DNA of 64,000 nt, from contig CAKUEM010000001.1 in the NCBI GenBank assembly GCA_934646115.1, positions 1 to 64,000 on the forward strand, written 5' to 3'. The stretch comes from an uncultured Oscillospiraceae bacterium. Lineage in GTDB: Bacteria; Bacillota; Clostridia; Oscillospirales; JAAYXM01. Every line of letters starts with the position of its first letter. The stretch's first letter is position 1. Below are positions 8,700 through 16,994 of the stretch, one piece after another. The notes beneath the pieces are model-generated. The model worked only from the letters and a program-made list of their open reading frames with translations. It was not told the origin of the DNA and made no database searches. Position numbers and translations under genes: made by a program.

Positions 8700-9836
8700 A
8701 TGAAGATACCATTCAACATTCCGGCGGTCGTCGGCACGGAGAAAGCGTTGATCGATGACGTCATTAACAAACGCGAATTATGCGGAGATCATTTCTATAC
8801 CAAGGCGTGCAGCCAGCGGATAGAAGAAGCCTACCGCGCAAAAAAGGCGCTTTTAACGCCGTCCTGCACGCACGCGCTGGAAATGGCGGCGCTGCTTTGC
8901 GAGATCAAACCGGGCGACGAGGTGATCATGCCGTCGTTCACATTTGTGTCGACCGCGAACGCTTTCGTCCTGCGGGGCGCGCATATTGTGTTTGTTGATA
9001 TCCGCCCGGACACGCAGAACATAGATGAAACGCTGATCGAAGCGGCGATCACAAAGAAAACCCGCGCGATCGTTCCCGTCCATTACGCCGGCGTCGGCTG
9101 TGAGATGGACGCGATTTTGTCCATTGCCAAAGCGTACTCCCTAAACGTGGTGGAGGACGCCGCGCAGGGCGTGAACGCATATTATAAAGGAAAGGCGCTC
9201 GGCACGATCGGAAATTTTGGAGCATACAGCTTTCATGAAACCAAAAATTATACGATGGGCGAAGGCGGCGCTTTGCTTGTAAATTCAGAGGACGATGTGA
9301 TCCGTGCGGAGATCATACGGGAGAAAGGGACAAACCGCGCCGAATTTCTGCTCGGCATGACAGATAAATATACCTGGGTAAACCACGGCTCATCCTACCT
9401 GCCCAGCGAGCTTGGCGCGGCATTTCTGTATGCGCAGCTCAACGAGGCGGAGCAGATAAACGGCGCCCGCCTGGCAAGATATCATCAATATCATTCCGGC
9501 TTAAAGGAGCTTGAAAAGCGAGGCTGCATCAGTCTGCCCGTCGTCCCCGATGCCTGCGCGCACAATGCGCACATGTTTTATATCAAAACAAACGATTTTA
9601 AAACGCGGTGTGATTTGATCGAGTATATGAAGCAGCGCGGGGTAACCTGCGTGTTTCATTATGTCCCGCTCCATTCCTCGCCGTTTGGCAAAACCTGCTC
9701 CTCCTTCTGCGGCGAGGACCGATATACGACCAAAACGTCCGAAACGCTGGTGCGGCTTCCGATGTATCGGGACTTGACCAAAGATGCCGTTGATTATATT
9801 TTAGAACACATCTATTCATTTTTCGAGGGAAAATAA
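8700..9836 (+). CDS. dTDP-4-oxo-sugar aminotransferase (WecE/ArnB-like DegT family)
   Basis: 378 residues from ATG 8700; GAGGTG, which overlaps the previous stop, gives a good ribosome-site spacing. An in-frame GTG at 8691 is part of that site. DegT/DnrJ/EryC1 aminotransferase signatures: TPSCTHALEMAALL, GDEVIMPSFTFVSTANAF, VVEDAAQG and the PLP lysine in SFHETKNYTMGEGG (Lys182). The SFHETKN context is closest to WecE/RffA, which makes dTDP-4-amino-4,6-dideoxygalactose. It is expected to supply the amino sugar used by the rest of this operon. Confidence 0.85.
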   Translation: MKIPFNIPAVVGTEKALIDDVINKRELCGDHFYTKACSQRIEEAYRAKKALLTPSCTHALEMAALLCEIKPGDEVIMPSFTFVSTANAFVLRGAHIVFVDIRPDTQNIDETLIEAAITKKTRAIVPVHYAGVGCEMDAILSIAKAYSLNVVEDAAQGVNAYYKGKALGTIGNFGAYSFHETKNYTMGEGGALLVNSEDDVIRAEIIREKGTNRAEFLLGMTDKYTWVNHGSSYLPSELGAAFLYAQLNEAEQINGARLARYHQYHSGLKELEKRGCISLPVVPDACAHNAHMFYIKTNDFKTRCDLIEYMKQRGVTCVFHYVPLHSSPFGKTCSSFCGEDRYTTKTSETLVRLPMYRDLTKDAVDYILEHIYSFFEGK

Positions 9837-9838
9837 CT

Positions 9839-10186
9839 ATGGAGAAAACAAAGCGGCTGTGCATTCTTCACATCAATATCCTGATTTTTTCATTCACGGG
9901 GATCTTTTCAAAGCTTACCGCAAACAGCATCGGCGCGCATGGGATATTCAGTATTCATACCGCCCTTTTCGCCGCGCTGATCCTGATCAACTGCGGCATA
10001 TACGCGCTCTTCTGGCAGCAGAATTTAAAGCATTTTGATGTGAATCTTGCGTATGCGCACCGGTCGGTTTACAATATATGGTGTCTTTTGTGGTCCGTGC
10101 TGATCTTTTCTGAAAAAATTACGATCGGGAATATCCTCGGAACGATATTGATCATCGCGGGGATTTGGGTGATGCAAAGTGAATAA
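9839..10186 (+). CDS. Small EamA/SMR-type membrane protein, subunit 1 (ArnE/F-like)
   Basis: 115 residues with four predicted membrane helices. The C-terminal part (SVLIFSEKITIGNILGTILIIAGIW) carries the conserved EamA/SMR ending, with a glutamate next to the helix. Half-size members work as dimers; ArnE/ArnF flip a polyprenyl-phosphate amino sugar, others export small cations. It starts two bases after the aminotransferase stop and overlaps the next small membrane gene by eight bases, so the two likely form a heterodimer. A lipid-linked sugar flippase role is inferred from the operon. Confidence 0.75.
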   Translation: MEKTKRLCILHINILIFSFTGIFSKLTANSIGAHGIFSIHTALFAALILINCGIYALFWQQNLKHFDVNLAYAHRSVYNIWCLLWSVLIFSEKITIGNILGTILIIAGIWVMQSE

Positions 10187-10523
10187 TTTGATCTTTTACG
10201 TTTTAATGATATTGAGCGCGCTGATCACTGCCTTCTCGCAGATTATTTTAAAAAAGAGCGCAAACCGGCAGCACAAAAATATTTTTTTTGAATATTGCAA
10301 TCCCTATGTCCTGTTTTCCTATGCATGCTATCTCGGCGTCCTGGCGCTGAATGTGTTTATCTACACAAAGATCGATTATCGCTTCGGCGTGGTGATAAAC
10401 TCCATGTCCACCGTATTTGTTATGCTGCTTTCGCGCATGATTTTAAACGAATCCATTACCAAAAAACGAATTTTGGGAAACGCGATCATCGTCTGCGGTA
10501 TCTTAGTATTTATGCTTTTTTAG
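10179..10523 (+). CDS. Small EamA/SMR-type membrane protein, subunit 2 (ArnE/F-like)
   Basis: 114 residues, GTG start inside the end of the previous gene. Four membrane helices; SQIILKKSAN near the N terminus and SRMILNESITKKRILGNAII near the C terminus follow the same plan as its partner, with the helix-flanking glutamate. The paired, overlapping layout matches heterodimeric SMR/ArnEF systems. Last gene of the operon; a long palindrome follows. Confidence 0.75.
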   Translation: MNNLIFYVLMILSALITAFSQIILKKSANRQHKNIFFEYCNPYVLFSYACYLGVLALNVFIYTKIDYRFGVVINSMSTVFVMLLSRMILNESITKKRILGNAIIVCGILVFMLF

Positions 10524-10558
10524 TTGAAAAGCATCCGGGCTGATTCCGGCGATAAAAA

Positions 10559-10603
10559 TATCATAAAAGGTCTTGTGGGGCACGCCCCGCAAGACCTTTT
10601 ATG
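10559..10603. terminator. Long palindrome ending the surface-glycan operon
   Basis: 21-bp arms (ATCATAAAAGGTCTTGTGGGG and its near-perfect complement, one G-T pair) around a three-base loop. A and T tracts inside the stem would serve as U-tracts in either direction, so it may terminate both the glycan operon and the oppositely oriented SASP gene. Confidence 0.65.
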
Positions 10604-10628
10604 ATCGCCCTGCGGCGCAATTGGAAGA

Positions 10629-10672
10629 GAGCTCTCCTGAGCCGGCGTAATTGCATCGCCTCAAGAGAGCCC
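10629..10672 (-). terminator. Stem-loop downstream of the SASP gene
   Basis: GAGCTCTCCTGAG and CTCAAGAGAGCCC arms pair over 11 bp with one wobble around an 18-base loop. It starts 19 bases past the SASP stop. There is no strong U-tract, so termination is uncertain. Confidence 0.4.
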
Positions 10673-10690
10673 CACGCATCTATTTTTATG

Positions 10691-10873
10691 CTACTTGCTC
10701 AGATTCTGCTCATACGCCATGATCATCTTCTTGACCATCTGGCCACCGACCGAGCCCGCCTGACGCGAAGTAAGATCGCCGTTGTAGCCCTGCTTGAGCG
10801 TAACGCCTACCTCGTTGGCAGCCTCCATCTTAAACTGATTCATTGCTTCTTTTGCGGAAGGAACGATTGCCAT
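10691..10873 (-). CDS. Alpha/beta-type small acid-soluble spore protein
   Basis: 60 residues from the ATG at 10873, eight bases after a strong GGAGGTG site; a longer in-frame reading to 10963 has no comparable site. Family motifs: KMEAANEVGV and DLTSRQAGSVGGQMVKKMI. These proteins coat spore DNA and are degraded at germination by the GPR protease at the conserved E-A/E-V region. The presence of this gene is the best single sign that the organism forms endospores. Expression in the forespore is known for the family; I did not identify a convincing sigma-G promoter. Confidence 0.95.
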   Translation of the reverse strand: MAIVPSAKEAMNQFKMEAANEVGVTLKQGYNGDLTSRQAGSVGGQMVKKMIMAYEQNLSK

Positions 10874-10990
10874 TGCTGTTTCACCTCCTTTTTTGGTTTC
10901 GATCATAGTGTATGCAGTTGAAAATGCTTTATAAGTTGTAATTTTTGCATGACAAGCTTCCATTTTGTGTCGTTTTTTAATTTTTTGCGC

Positions 10991-11027
10991 AAAAAAGGCG
11001 CCCCGCCGTTCAAAGCGGAGCGCCTTT
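10991..11027 (-). terminator. Terminator of the glycolytic operon
   Basis: GGCGCCCCGC / GCGGAGCGCC arms with an eight-base loop. On the minus strand the hairpin is followed by TTTTTT, a classical intrinsic terminator 12 bases past the eno stop. Confidence 0.8.
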
Positions 11028-11038
11028 GCCGTATTTTT

Positions 11039-12346
11039 TTACTTTTTGAGGTTAAACCAAGCCTTCAGGCCGAGATACTGCGCGGTATCGCCCAGCTCCT
11101 CCTCGATGCGGAGCAGCTGATTGTACTTCGCAACGCGGTCGGTACGGCTCGGCGCACCGGTCTTGATCTGACCCGCGTTGAGCGCAACCGCGATATCCGC
11201 GATCGTGGTGTCCTCGGTCTCGCCGGAGCGGTGAGACACAACTGCGGTGTAGCCCGCGCGGTTCGCCATCTGGATCGCATCCAGCGTCTCGGTGAGAGAG
11301 CCGATCTGGTTGACCTTGATGAGGATCGAGTTTGCAACGCCCTTCTCGATACCGGTCGCCAGGCGCTCAACATTCGTAACAAACAGGTCGTCGCCAACGA
11401 GCTGGACCTTGCTGCCGATCGCCTTGGTGAGCATGCCCCAAGCTTCCCAGTCTTCCTCTGCCACGCCGTCCTCGAGCGAGATGATCGGGTACTTCGCGGT
11501 CAGGTTTTTCCAGTAGTTGACCAGCTGCTGCTTGGTCATCTTCTTCTTCGCCTTCGGCAGGAAGTACGTGCCATCCTCCTGATACCACTCGGAGGAAGCC
11601 GCGTCGATCGCGATCATGAACTGCTCGCCCGGCTTATAGCCAGCCTTCTCCACAGCCGTAAGGATCACCTTGATCGCGTCCTCGTCCTTCTTAAGGTTCG
11701 GCGCAAAGCCGCCCTCGTCGCCAACCGCGGGGGTCATGCCCATCTCGGAAAGGACCTTCTTTAAGTTATGGAACACTTCCGCGCACCACTGCAACGCCTG
11801 CGTGAAGCTCTCAGCGCCAACCGGCATGATCATGAATTCCTGGATATCCACGTTGTTGGAAGCATGCGCGCCGCCGTTTAAGATGTTCATCATCGGAACC
11901 GGCAGGGTCTTCGCATTCACGCCGCCGATATAAGAATACAGCGGCATGCCGAGGCACTCAGCCGCAGCCTTTGCAGCCGCAAGCGAGACGCCGAGGATCG
12001 CATTTGCGCCAAGACGGGACTTGTTCGGCGTACCGTCCAGCTCGATCATCGTGCGGTCGATCTCGACCTGATCAAGCGCGTTCAAGCCGATCACCGCGTC
12101 AGCCAGCTCGCCGTTGACCGCCTCGACCGCCTTGAGCACGCTCTTGCCGAGGTACATGCTCTTATCGCCGTCGCGCAGCTCGCACGCCTCAAAAATACCG
12201 GTGGAAGCGCCGCTCGGAACAGCCGCACGACCCATGTAGGTGTTGATGCCGTCATCCACATAAACCTCGACCTCAACCGTCGGATTTCCGCGCGAGTCGA
12301 TTACCTGACGTCCCACAACGTCAACAATCTCTGCAAATTTCTTCAT
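11039..12346 (-). CDS. eno: Enolase
   Basis: 435 residues; start taken at ATG 12346 (MKKFAEI), which has GGAG at ten bases, not the ATG three codons earlier that abuts it. Converts 2-phosphoglycerate to phosphoenolpyruvate in glycolysis. Motifs: DSRGNPTVEVEV, GAILGVSLA, GDEGGFAPNL and the signature LIKVNQIGSLTETLDAI followed by SHRSGETED. Full length. Last gene of pgk-tpiA-gpmI-eno, 52 bases after gpmI. Confidence 0.98.
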   Translation of the reverse strand: MKKFAEIVDVVGRQVIDSRGNPTVEVEVYVDDGINTYMGRAAVPSGASTGIFEACELRDGDKSMYLGKSVLKAVEAVNGELADAVIGLNALDQVEIDRTMIELDGTPNKSRLGANAILGVSLAAAKAAAECLGMPLYSYIGGVNAKTLPVPMMNILNGGAHASNNVDIQEFMIMPVGAESFTQALQWCAEVFHNLKKVLSEMGMTPAVGDEGGFAPNLKKDEDAIKVILTAVEKAGYKPGEQFMIAIDAASSEWYQEDGTYFLPKAKKKMTKQQLVNYWKNLTAKYPIISLEDGVAEEDWEAWGMLTKAIGSKVQLVGDDLFVTNVERLATGIEKGVANSILIKVNQIGSLTETLDAIQMANRAGYTAVVSHRSGETEDTTIADIAVALNAGQIKTGAPSRTDRVAKYNQLLRIEEELGDTAQYLGLKAWFNLKK

Positions 12347-12398
12347 GATTGTCATTCTCCTTTGTTAAATATATTCATAGGGGCATACGCCCTTAGAA

Positions 12399-13913
12399 CT
12401 AGCCAATAATGAGGGACTTCCCGTCCATCTCCTCCGGCGGGTTGATGCCCATCAGGTCAAGCATGGTCGGCGCGATATCTGCAAGCCGCCCATCCCGCAG
12501 GCACACCTGCGCCCCGACGATCACAAACGGGACCGGATTGGTCGTATGCGCGGTAAACGGAGACTTGCCGTCCTCGTCAAGCATCCGCTCCGCATTGCCG
12601 TGATCCGCAGTGATCAGCGAAATTCCGCCGATCTCACGCATCGCTTCCACCACGCGCCCCACGCAGGTGTCCACGGTTTCCACCGCCTTGACCGCCGCGT
12701 CAAACACGCCGGTATGACCAACCATATCGCAGTTTGCGAAGTTTAAAATAATCACGTCATATTTCTGGCTGTGGATCAGATCAACGACCTTATCCGTCAC
12801 CTCGGGCGCGCTCATCTCCGGCTGGAGATCATACGTTGCGACCTTCGGCGAATTCACCAGCACGCGATCCTCGCCCTCATACATCGTTTCCACGCCGCCG
12901 TTGAAGAAGAACGTGACGTGCGCATACTTCTCGGTCTCCGCGATGCGCAGCTGCTTATAGCCCAGGCGGCTGATATACTCGCCGAATGTATTCTTCAGCG
13001 TCTGCGGCTGAAATGCAACATGCACGTTCGGCATCGACGCGTCATACTGCGTCATGCAGACGTAATACAGCGGGAAAAAGCCGTTTTTGCGTGTAAAACC
13101 ATCGAACTGTTCGTCAACGAATGTCCGCGTGATCTCCCGCGCGCGATCGGGGCGGAAGTTAAAGAACACGACCGAATCGTTCGGACCGATCGTTCCATCC
13201 GCCGTAATGATCGGCTCGATGAACTCATCGGTCACGTCATTGGCATACGACTCTTGGATCGCAGCAACCGGGTCGCTTGCGTGCTTGCCCTCGCCGAATA
13301 CCAGCGCGTTGTACGCGCGCTCCACACGCTCCCAACGATTGTCGCGATCCATCGCGTAATAGCGCCCGACCACGGTTGCAATCTCGCCCACGCCGAGCTC
13401 CTTACACTTCGCGGCGGTTTGCGCCACGAAATCCGCCCCGGAGGTCGGCGACACATCGCGCCCATCCATAAAGCAATGGACATACACGCGCTGAAGCCCG
13501 TTTCTCTTTGCAAGCTCAAGCAGACCCCAAAGATGCTCGTTATGGCTGTGCACGCCGCCATCCGACATCAGACCCATAAAATGAATTGCGCTGTCATGCT
13601 CCTTGCAGTTTTTCACCGCGCCGAGCAGCGCTTCGTTCTCAAAAAAGTCGCCATCCTGAATGGATTTCGTGATGCGCGGCAGCTCCTGAAACACAATGCG
13701 CCCCGCGCCGATATTCGTGTGTCCAACCTCGCTGTTGCCCATCTGCCCATCCGGCAGACCGACATCCAGACCGGACGCCGAGAGGCGGCTATTCGCGTTC
13801 TCGCGCAAAATTTTATCAAGATTCGGCGTGTTCGCCGCGCGAACCGCATTGCCGAGGCTCGCCGGCGCGATGCCGAATCCATCCATGATAATCAGGGTAA
13901 TCGGAGTTTTCAT
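12399..13913 (-). CDS. gpmI: 2,3-bisphosphoglycerate-independent phosphoglycerate mutase
   Basis: 504 residues from ATG 13913 with GGAGAAGA upstream. Interconverts 3- and 2-phosphoglycerate using two manganese ions and a phosphoserine. Alkaline-phosphatase fold signatures: LIIMDGFGIAP, catalytic serine in GQMGNSEVGHTNIGAG, HCFMDGRDVSP, NCDMVGHTG and ADHGNAE. Starts 21 bases after the tpiA stop. The manganese enzyme is the usual form in spore formers, where its pH sensitivity helps store 3-phosphoglycerate in the spore. Confidence 0.98.
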   Translation of the reverse strand: MKTPITLIIMDGFGIAPASLGNAVRAANTPNLDKILRENANSRLSASGLDVGLPDGQMGNSEVGHTNIGAGRIVFQELPRITKSIQDGDFFENEALLGAVKNCKEHDSAIHFMGLMSDGGVHSHNEHLWGLLELAKRNGLQRVYVHCFMDGRDVSPTSGADFVAQTAAKCKELGVGEIATVVGRYYAMDRDNRWERVERAYNALVFGEGKHASDPVAAIQESYANDVTDEFIEPIITADGTIGPNDSVVFFNFRPDRAREITRTFVDEQFDGFTRKNGFFPLYYVCMTQYDASMPNVHVAFQPQTLKNTFGEYISRLGYKQLRIAETEKYAHVTFFFNGGVETMYEGEDRVLVNSPKVATYDLQPEMSAPEVTDKVVDLIHSQKYDVIILNFANCDMVGHTGVFDAAVKAVETVDTCVGRVVEAMREIGGISLITADHGNAERMLDEDGKSPFTAHTTNPVPFVIVGAQVCLRDGRLADIAPTMLDLMGINPPEEMDGKSLIIG

Positions 13914-13934
13914 GCCATTCTTCTCCAATCGAAA

Positions 13935-14705
13935 TTACTGATTTGCAGCGGCAATGATCGCTGCAAAATCGTCCGCCTTGAGCGATGCGCCGCCAATCAG
14001 CCCGCCGTCCACATCAAGCTGTGCAAGCAGCTCTGCCGCGTTCTTCGGGTTCATCGAGCCGCCGTACTGGATCGTGACCGAGCGTGCGCAGCGCGCGCCG
14101 TATTTTGCGCGGATGACCGAACGGATCAGGCCGCAAACCTCGCCTGCCTGCTCGGCCGTGGCGGTTTTGCCCGTGCCGATCGCCCAGATCGGCTCATAGG
14201 CAAACACGATCCTGCGCAGCTGCTCTGCCGGAATGTCGCGCAGCGCGATCTTCACCTGCGTGGTGATATGCTCCGCGGTCACATCCTGCTCGCGCTGGGT
14301 CAGGCTTTCGCCAACGCAAACGATCGGGCGGATGCCCGCCTCAAGCGCGGCCTTGACCTTTAAATTCACGGTCTCATTCGTCTCGCCGAAATATTCGCGG
14401 CGCTCACTATGACCGATGACTACGAACTTCACGCCGAGCTCTTTGAGCATATCGGCAGAAACCTCGCCGGTGAACGCGCCGGACTTCTCGAAATGCATAT
14501 TCTGCGCCGCGATGGCGATTTTCGCATCGCGCGCCGCGCGGAGCGCCGCCGGAATATCCACAAACGGAACGCACAGCACCACATCGCACCATTTCTGCTT
14601 GCCGACCTTCGCCTTGAGCTCATCGATCAGCGCCTTTGCCTCTGCCGGGGTCTTATTCATTTTCCAGTTTCCCGCAATGATCGTCTTACGATACTTTCTG
14701 TTCAT
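13935..14705 (-). CDS. tpiA: Triosephosphate isomerase
   Basis: 256 residues; start at ATG 14705 after AGGAG with seven-base spacing; upstream in-frame codons lie inside pgk. Interconverts dihydroxyacetone phosphate and glyceraldehyde 3-phosphate. Lys15 in AGNWKMNKT, His in VIGHSERREYF, Glu in AYEPIWAIGTGK and the phosphate-binding YGGSMNPKN are all present, as is the closing GGLIGGASL. Second gene of the glycolytic operon. Confidence 0.98.
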   Translation of the reverse strand: MNRKYRKTIIAGNWKMNKTPAEAKALIDELKAKVGKQKWCDVVLCVPFVDIPAALRAARDAKIAIAAQNMHFEKSGAFTGEVSADMLKELGVKFVVIGHSERREYFGETNETVNLKVKAALEAGIRPIVCVGESLTQREQDVTAEHITTQVKIALRDIPAEQLRRIVFAYEPIWAIGTGKTATAEQAGEVCGLIRSVIRAKYGARCARSVTIQYGGSMNPKNAAELLAQLDVDGGLIGGASLKADDFAAIIAAANQ

Positions 14706-14733
14706 GCCTAAACTCCTTTTGTCTCTATCGGTT

Positions 14734-15924
14734 CTATTTATTTTCAAGGCAGGCAATGCCCGGAAGCTCAAGCCCCTCTAAGAACTCAAGCGATGCGCCG
14801 CCGCCGGTTGAAATATGCGTCATCTTCTTGTCAAAGCCCAGCTTCTTCACCGCAGACGCGCTGTCGCCGCCGCCAATGATGCTGATCGCTCCGCTGTCTG
14901 CAATGGCAGCCGCAACCGCCTTTGTGCCCTCGGCAAAACGCTCAAACTCAAACACGCCCATCGGACCGTTCCAGATCACGGTGCCTGCGCCGCGGATCGC
15001 AGCCGCAAACGCCTCCACGCTCTTCGGCCCGATATCCAGCCCCATCCAGCCGTCCGGAATCTCGTTGCACGCAACAACGTCAGACTTCGCGTCTGCCGCA
15101 AAATGATCCGCGATCACGGTATCCGTCGGGATCAGGAGCTGCACGCCCTTTTCCTTCGCCTTCGCGATCATCTCGCGCGCATAATCAAGCTTATCCTCCT
15201 CGCAAAGGGAGCTGCCGATTTTGCCGCCCTGCGCCTTCACAAAGGTATACGCCATGCCGCCGCCGATGATCAGTGTATCGACCTTTTCCAGCAGGTTGTT
15301 GATCACGCCGATCTTGTCAGAAACCTTAGAGCCGCCAAGGATCGCAACGAACGGACGCTTCGGATTCTCCAGCGCCTCGCCCATGATGCCGATCTCTTTT
15401 TTGATCAGATAGCCGCAAACCGCCGGTAAATAATTTGCAACGCCTGCAGTGGACGCATGCGCACGGTGCGACGTGCCGAACGCGTCATTCACATAAATTT
15501 CCGCCATGGAGGCAAGCTCCTTGGCATATGCCGGGTCATTCTTCTCTTCTTCTTTATGGAAGCGAACGTTCTCAAGCAGCAGGACCTCGCCCGGCTTGAG
15601 CGCAGCCGCGCGCGCCTTCGCGTCCTCGCCCACTACGTCCTTCGCCATCGCGACCGGGCGGCCGAGCAGCTCGCTCAAACGCTTCGCGACCGGCGCGAGC
15701 GAATATTTCATGTTAAATTCGCCCTTCGGGCGCCCCAAATGAGAGCAGAGAATGACCGCCGCGCCGTTTTTTAACAGGTATTCGATCGTCGGCAGCGATG
15801 CAACGATGCGCTTATCTGAGGTGATCTCCCCGTTCTCGTCCTGCGGCACGTTAAAGTCACAGCGAACCAGAACCTTTTTCCCGGAAACGTCGATATCTTC
15901 GATGCTCTTTTTGTTATAGGTCAT
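14734..15924 (-). CDS. pgk: Phosphoglycerate kinase
   Basis: 396 residues from ATG 15924 (AGGAG, eight-base spacing); the longer frame to 16029 runs through the promoter. Transfers phosphate from 1,3-bisphosphoglycerate to ADP. Motifs: VLVRCDFNVPQDENG, CSHLGRPKG, LLENVRFHKEEEKN, AILGGSKVSDKIGV, and the nucleotide-binding NGPMGVFEFERFAEGT and GGGDSA. First gene of the operon; gapA, which often leads such operons, is absent from the window. Confidence 0.98.
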   Translation of the reverse strand: MTYNKKSIEDIDVSGKKVLVRCDFNVPQDENGEITSDKRIVASLPTIEYLLKNGAAVILCSHLGRPKGEFNMKYSLAPVAKRLSELLGRPVAMAKDVVGEDAKARAAALKPGEVLLLENVRFHKEEEKNDPAYAKELASMAEIYVNDAFGTSHRAHASTAGVANYLPAVCGYLIKKEIGIMGEALENPKRPFVAILGGSKVSDKIGVINNLLEKVDTLIIGGGMAYTFVKAQGGKIGSSLCEEDKLDYAREMIAKAKEKGVQLLIPTDTVIADHFAADAKSDVVACNEIPDGWMGLDIGPKSVEAFAAAIRGAGTVIWNGPMGVFEFERFAEGTKAVAAAIADSGAISIIGGGDSASAVKKLGFDKKMTHISTGGGASLEFLEGLELPGIACLENK

Positions 15925-16000
15925 ATGTTTCACTCCTAATCTTTTCTTTTCTATTTTCTCCGCCGCCGCGCGGCGATGAATCGGCATACTTTTATAAATT

Positions 16001-16029
16001 ATTATAAAACATTCTTCGCGCTGAAACAA
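16001..16029 (-). promoter_or_regulatory. Promoter of pgk-tpiA-gpmI-eno
   Basis: Minus-strand TTGTTT (16029-16024), 17-base spacer, TATAAT (16006-16001). A perfect -10 and a partial -35, about 77 bases upstream of pgk. The leader contains a GC-rich GCCGCGCGGC hairpin. Confidence 0.65.
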
Positions 16030-16058
16030 TATCCGTTTCTACCTATTTCACAGCTATT

Positions 16059-16940
16059 TTATGCCCTTTTTTCGCCGTAATATACTATTCCAAGAATATT
16101 TGGCCCGGTATTTGTACTCACAGAGCAGCCGAACGGAATGCGCGGCACATGCGAAAACCCATACTTTTCGCGCAGATGCGTCTCAACCAGATAAATATAT
16201 TCCTCCGGGACCTTACTATAAATAATATGCAGCGCGCGCTCCTGCGGGGCATGTTGATCGATGCGCGCATCCACAAAATCGCAAAGCTTCTGCACCAGCG
16301 TTTTTTCGCCGCGCACTTTATCCACCACATTGACCTCGCCGTTGCATAAATGAATGAGCGGCTTGATGCCCAGCAGCTCACCCACGCACGCCGCCGCACC
16401 GTTGATCCGCCCACTGCGTCGCAGCTGACGCAGGCTGAACACCGCGGCCGCGGCTTCCACGCGCGACACGTGATCTTCAATCAGCGCCACCACGTCTGAA
16501 AAGCTCGCCCCGGCGCAAATCGCCTCGCGTGCAAGAATCATCGCCTTGCCGTATGCGATCGTATAATTTTTAGAATCGATCAGCGCGATCTCCATGTCGC
16601 GCCCATGCTCTGCATAATATAAATCGCGCGCAATCACGCCGGAGCCGTATGTCCCGCTTCCGTTCCCGTTGATCGTGACGACGATCAGCTTCTGATAGCC
16701 ATCCGCCCGCGCGCTCGCAAACGCCTCTAAATATTGCGTCGGCGTGATCTGTGCGGTCGTGGGCAGCTCCTCATGCTGTTCCAGATAATCCCAATATTCC
16801 GCAACATCAATGTCGTAAAACTCACGATGCTCACACCCGCCATATGTAATCATAAACGGAAGCACGCGAATGTCGTATTCCTCCGCCATGCTTTTTGTAA
16901 GATCACCGGCGGAATCTACCATAAGACAAATTTTTTCCAT
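16059..16940 (-). CDS. DegV family fatty-acid-binding protein
   Basis: 293 residues from ATG 16940 (AAGGATTTTAT upstream). DegV proteins bind a fatty acid and, as FakB, present it to a fatty acid kinase. Motifs: VDSAGDLT near the start, the conserved TTAQITPTQYLEAF, ING-GSGTYGSGVIA loop, IDSKNYTIAYG and a C-terminal GPNILGIVYYGE. Probably a separate transcription unit, read towards the glycolytic operon. No FakA gene in the window, so a FakB role is family-based. Confidence 0.9.
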   Translation of the reverse strand: MEKICLMVDSAGDLTKSMAEEYDIRVLPFMITYGGCEHREFYDIDVAEYWDYLEQHEELPTTAQITPTQYLEAFASARADGYQKLIVVTINGNGSGTYGSGVIARDLYYAEHGRDMEIALIDSKNYTIAYGKAMILAREAICAGASFSDVVALIEDHVSRVEAAAAVFSLRQLRRSGRINGAAACVGELLGIKPLIHLCNGEVNVVDKVRGEKTLVQKLCDFVDARIDQHAPQERALHIIYSKVPEEYIYLVETHLREKYGFSHVPRIPFGCSVSTNTGPNILGIVYYGEKRA

Positions 16941-16994
16941 ATAAAATCCTTTCACAACCTCGCAGGCGAAACGCCCGCTGCCACGGCAAAAAGC

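Noticed and set aside
10179..10523. Frame error splitting one EamA transporter into two
   Set aside because: Both parts are complete four-helix half-size proteins with the same layout, matching natural SMR/ArnEF heterodimers.
12771..14363. 530-codon plus-strand open frame
   Set aside because: It lies antisense to gpmI and tpiA, which are clearly real; GC-rich codons keep the opposite strand open.
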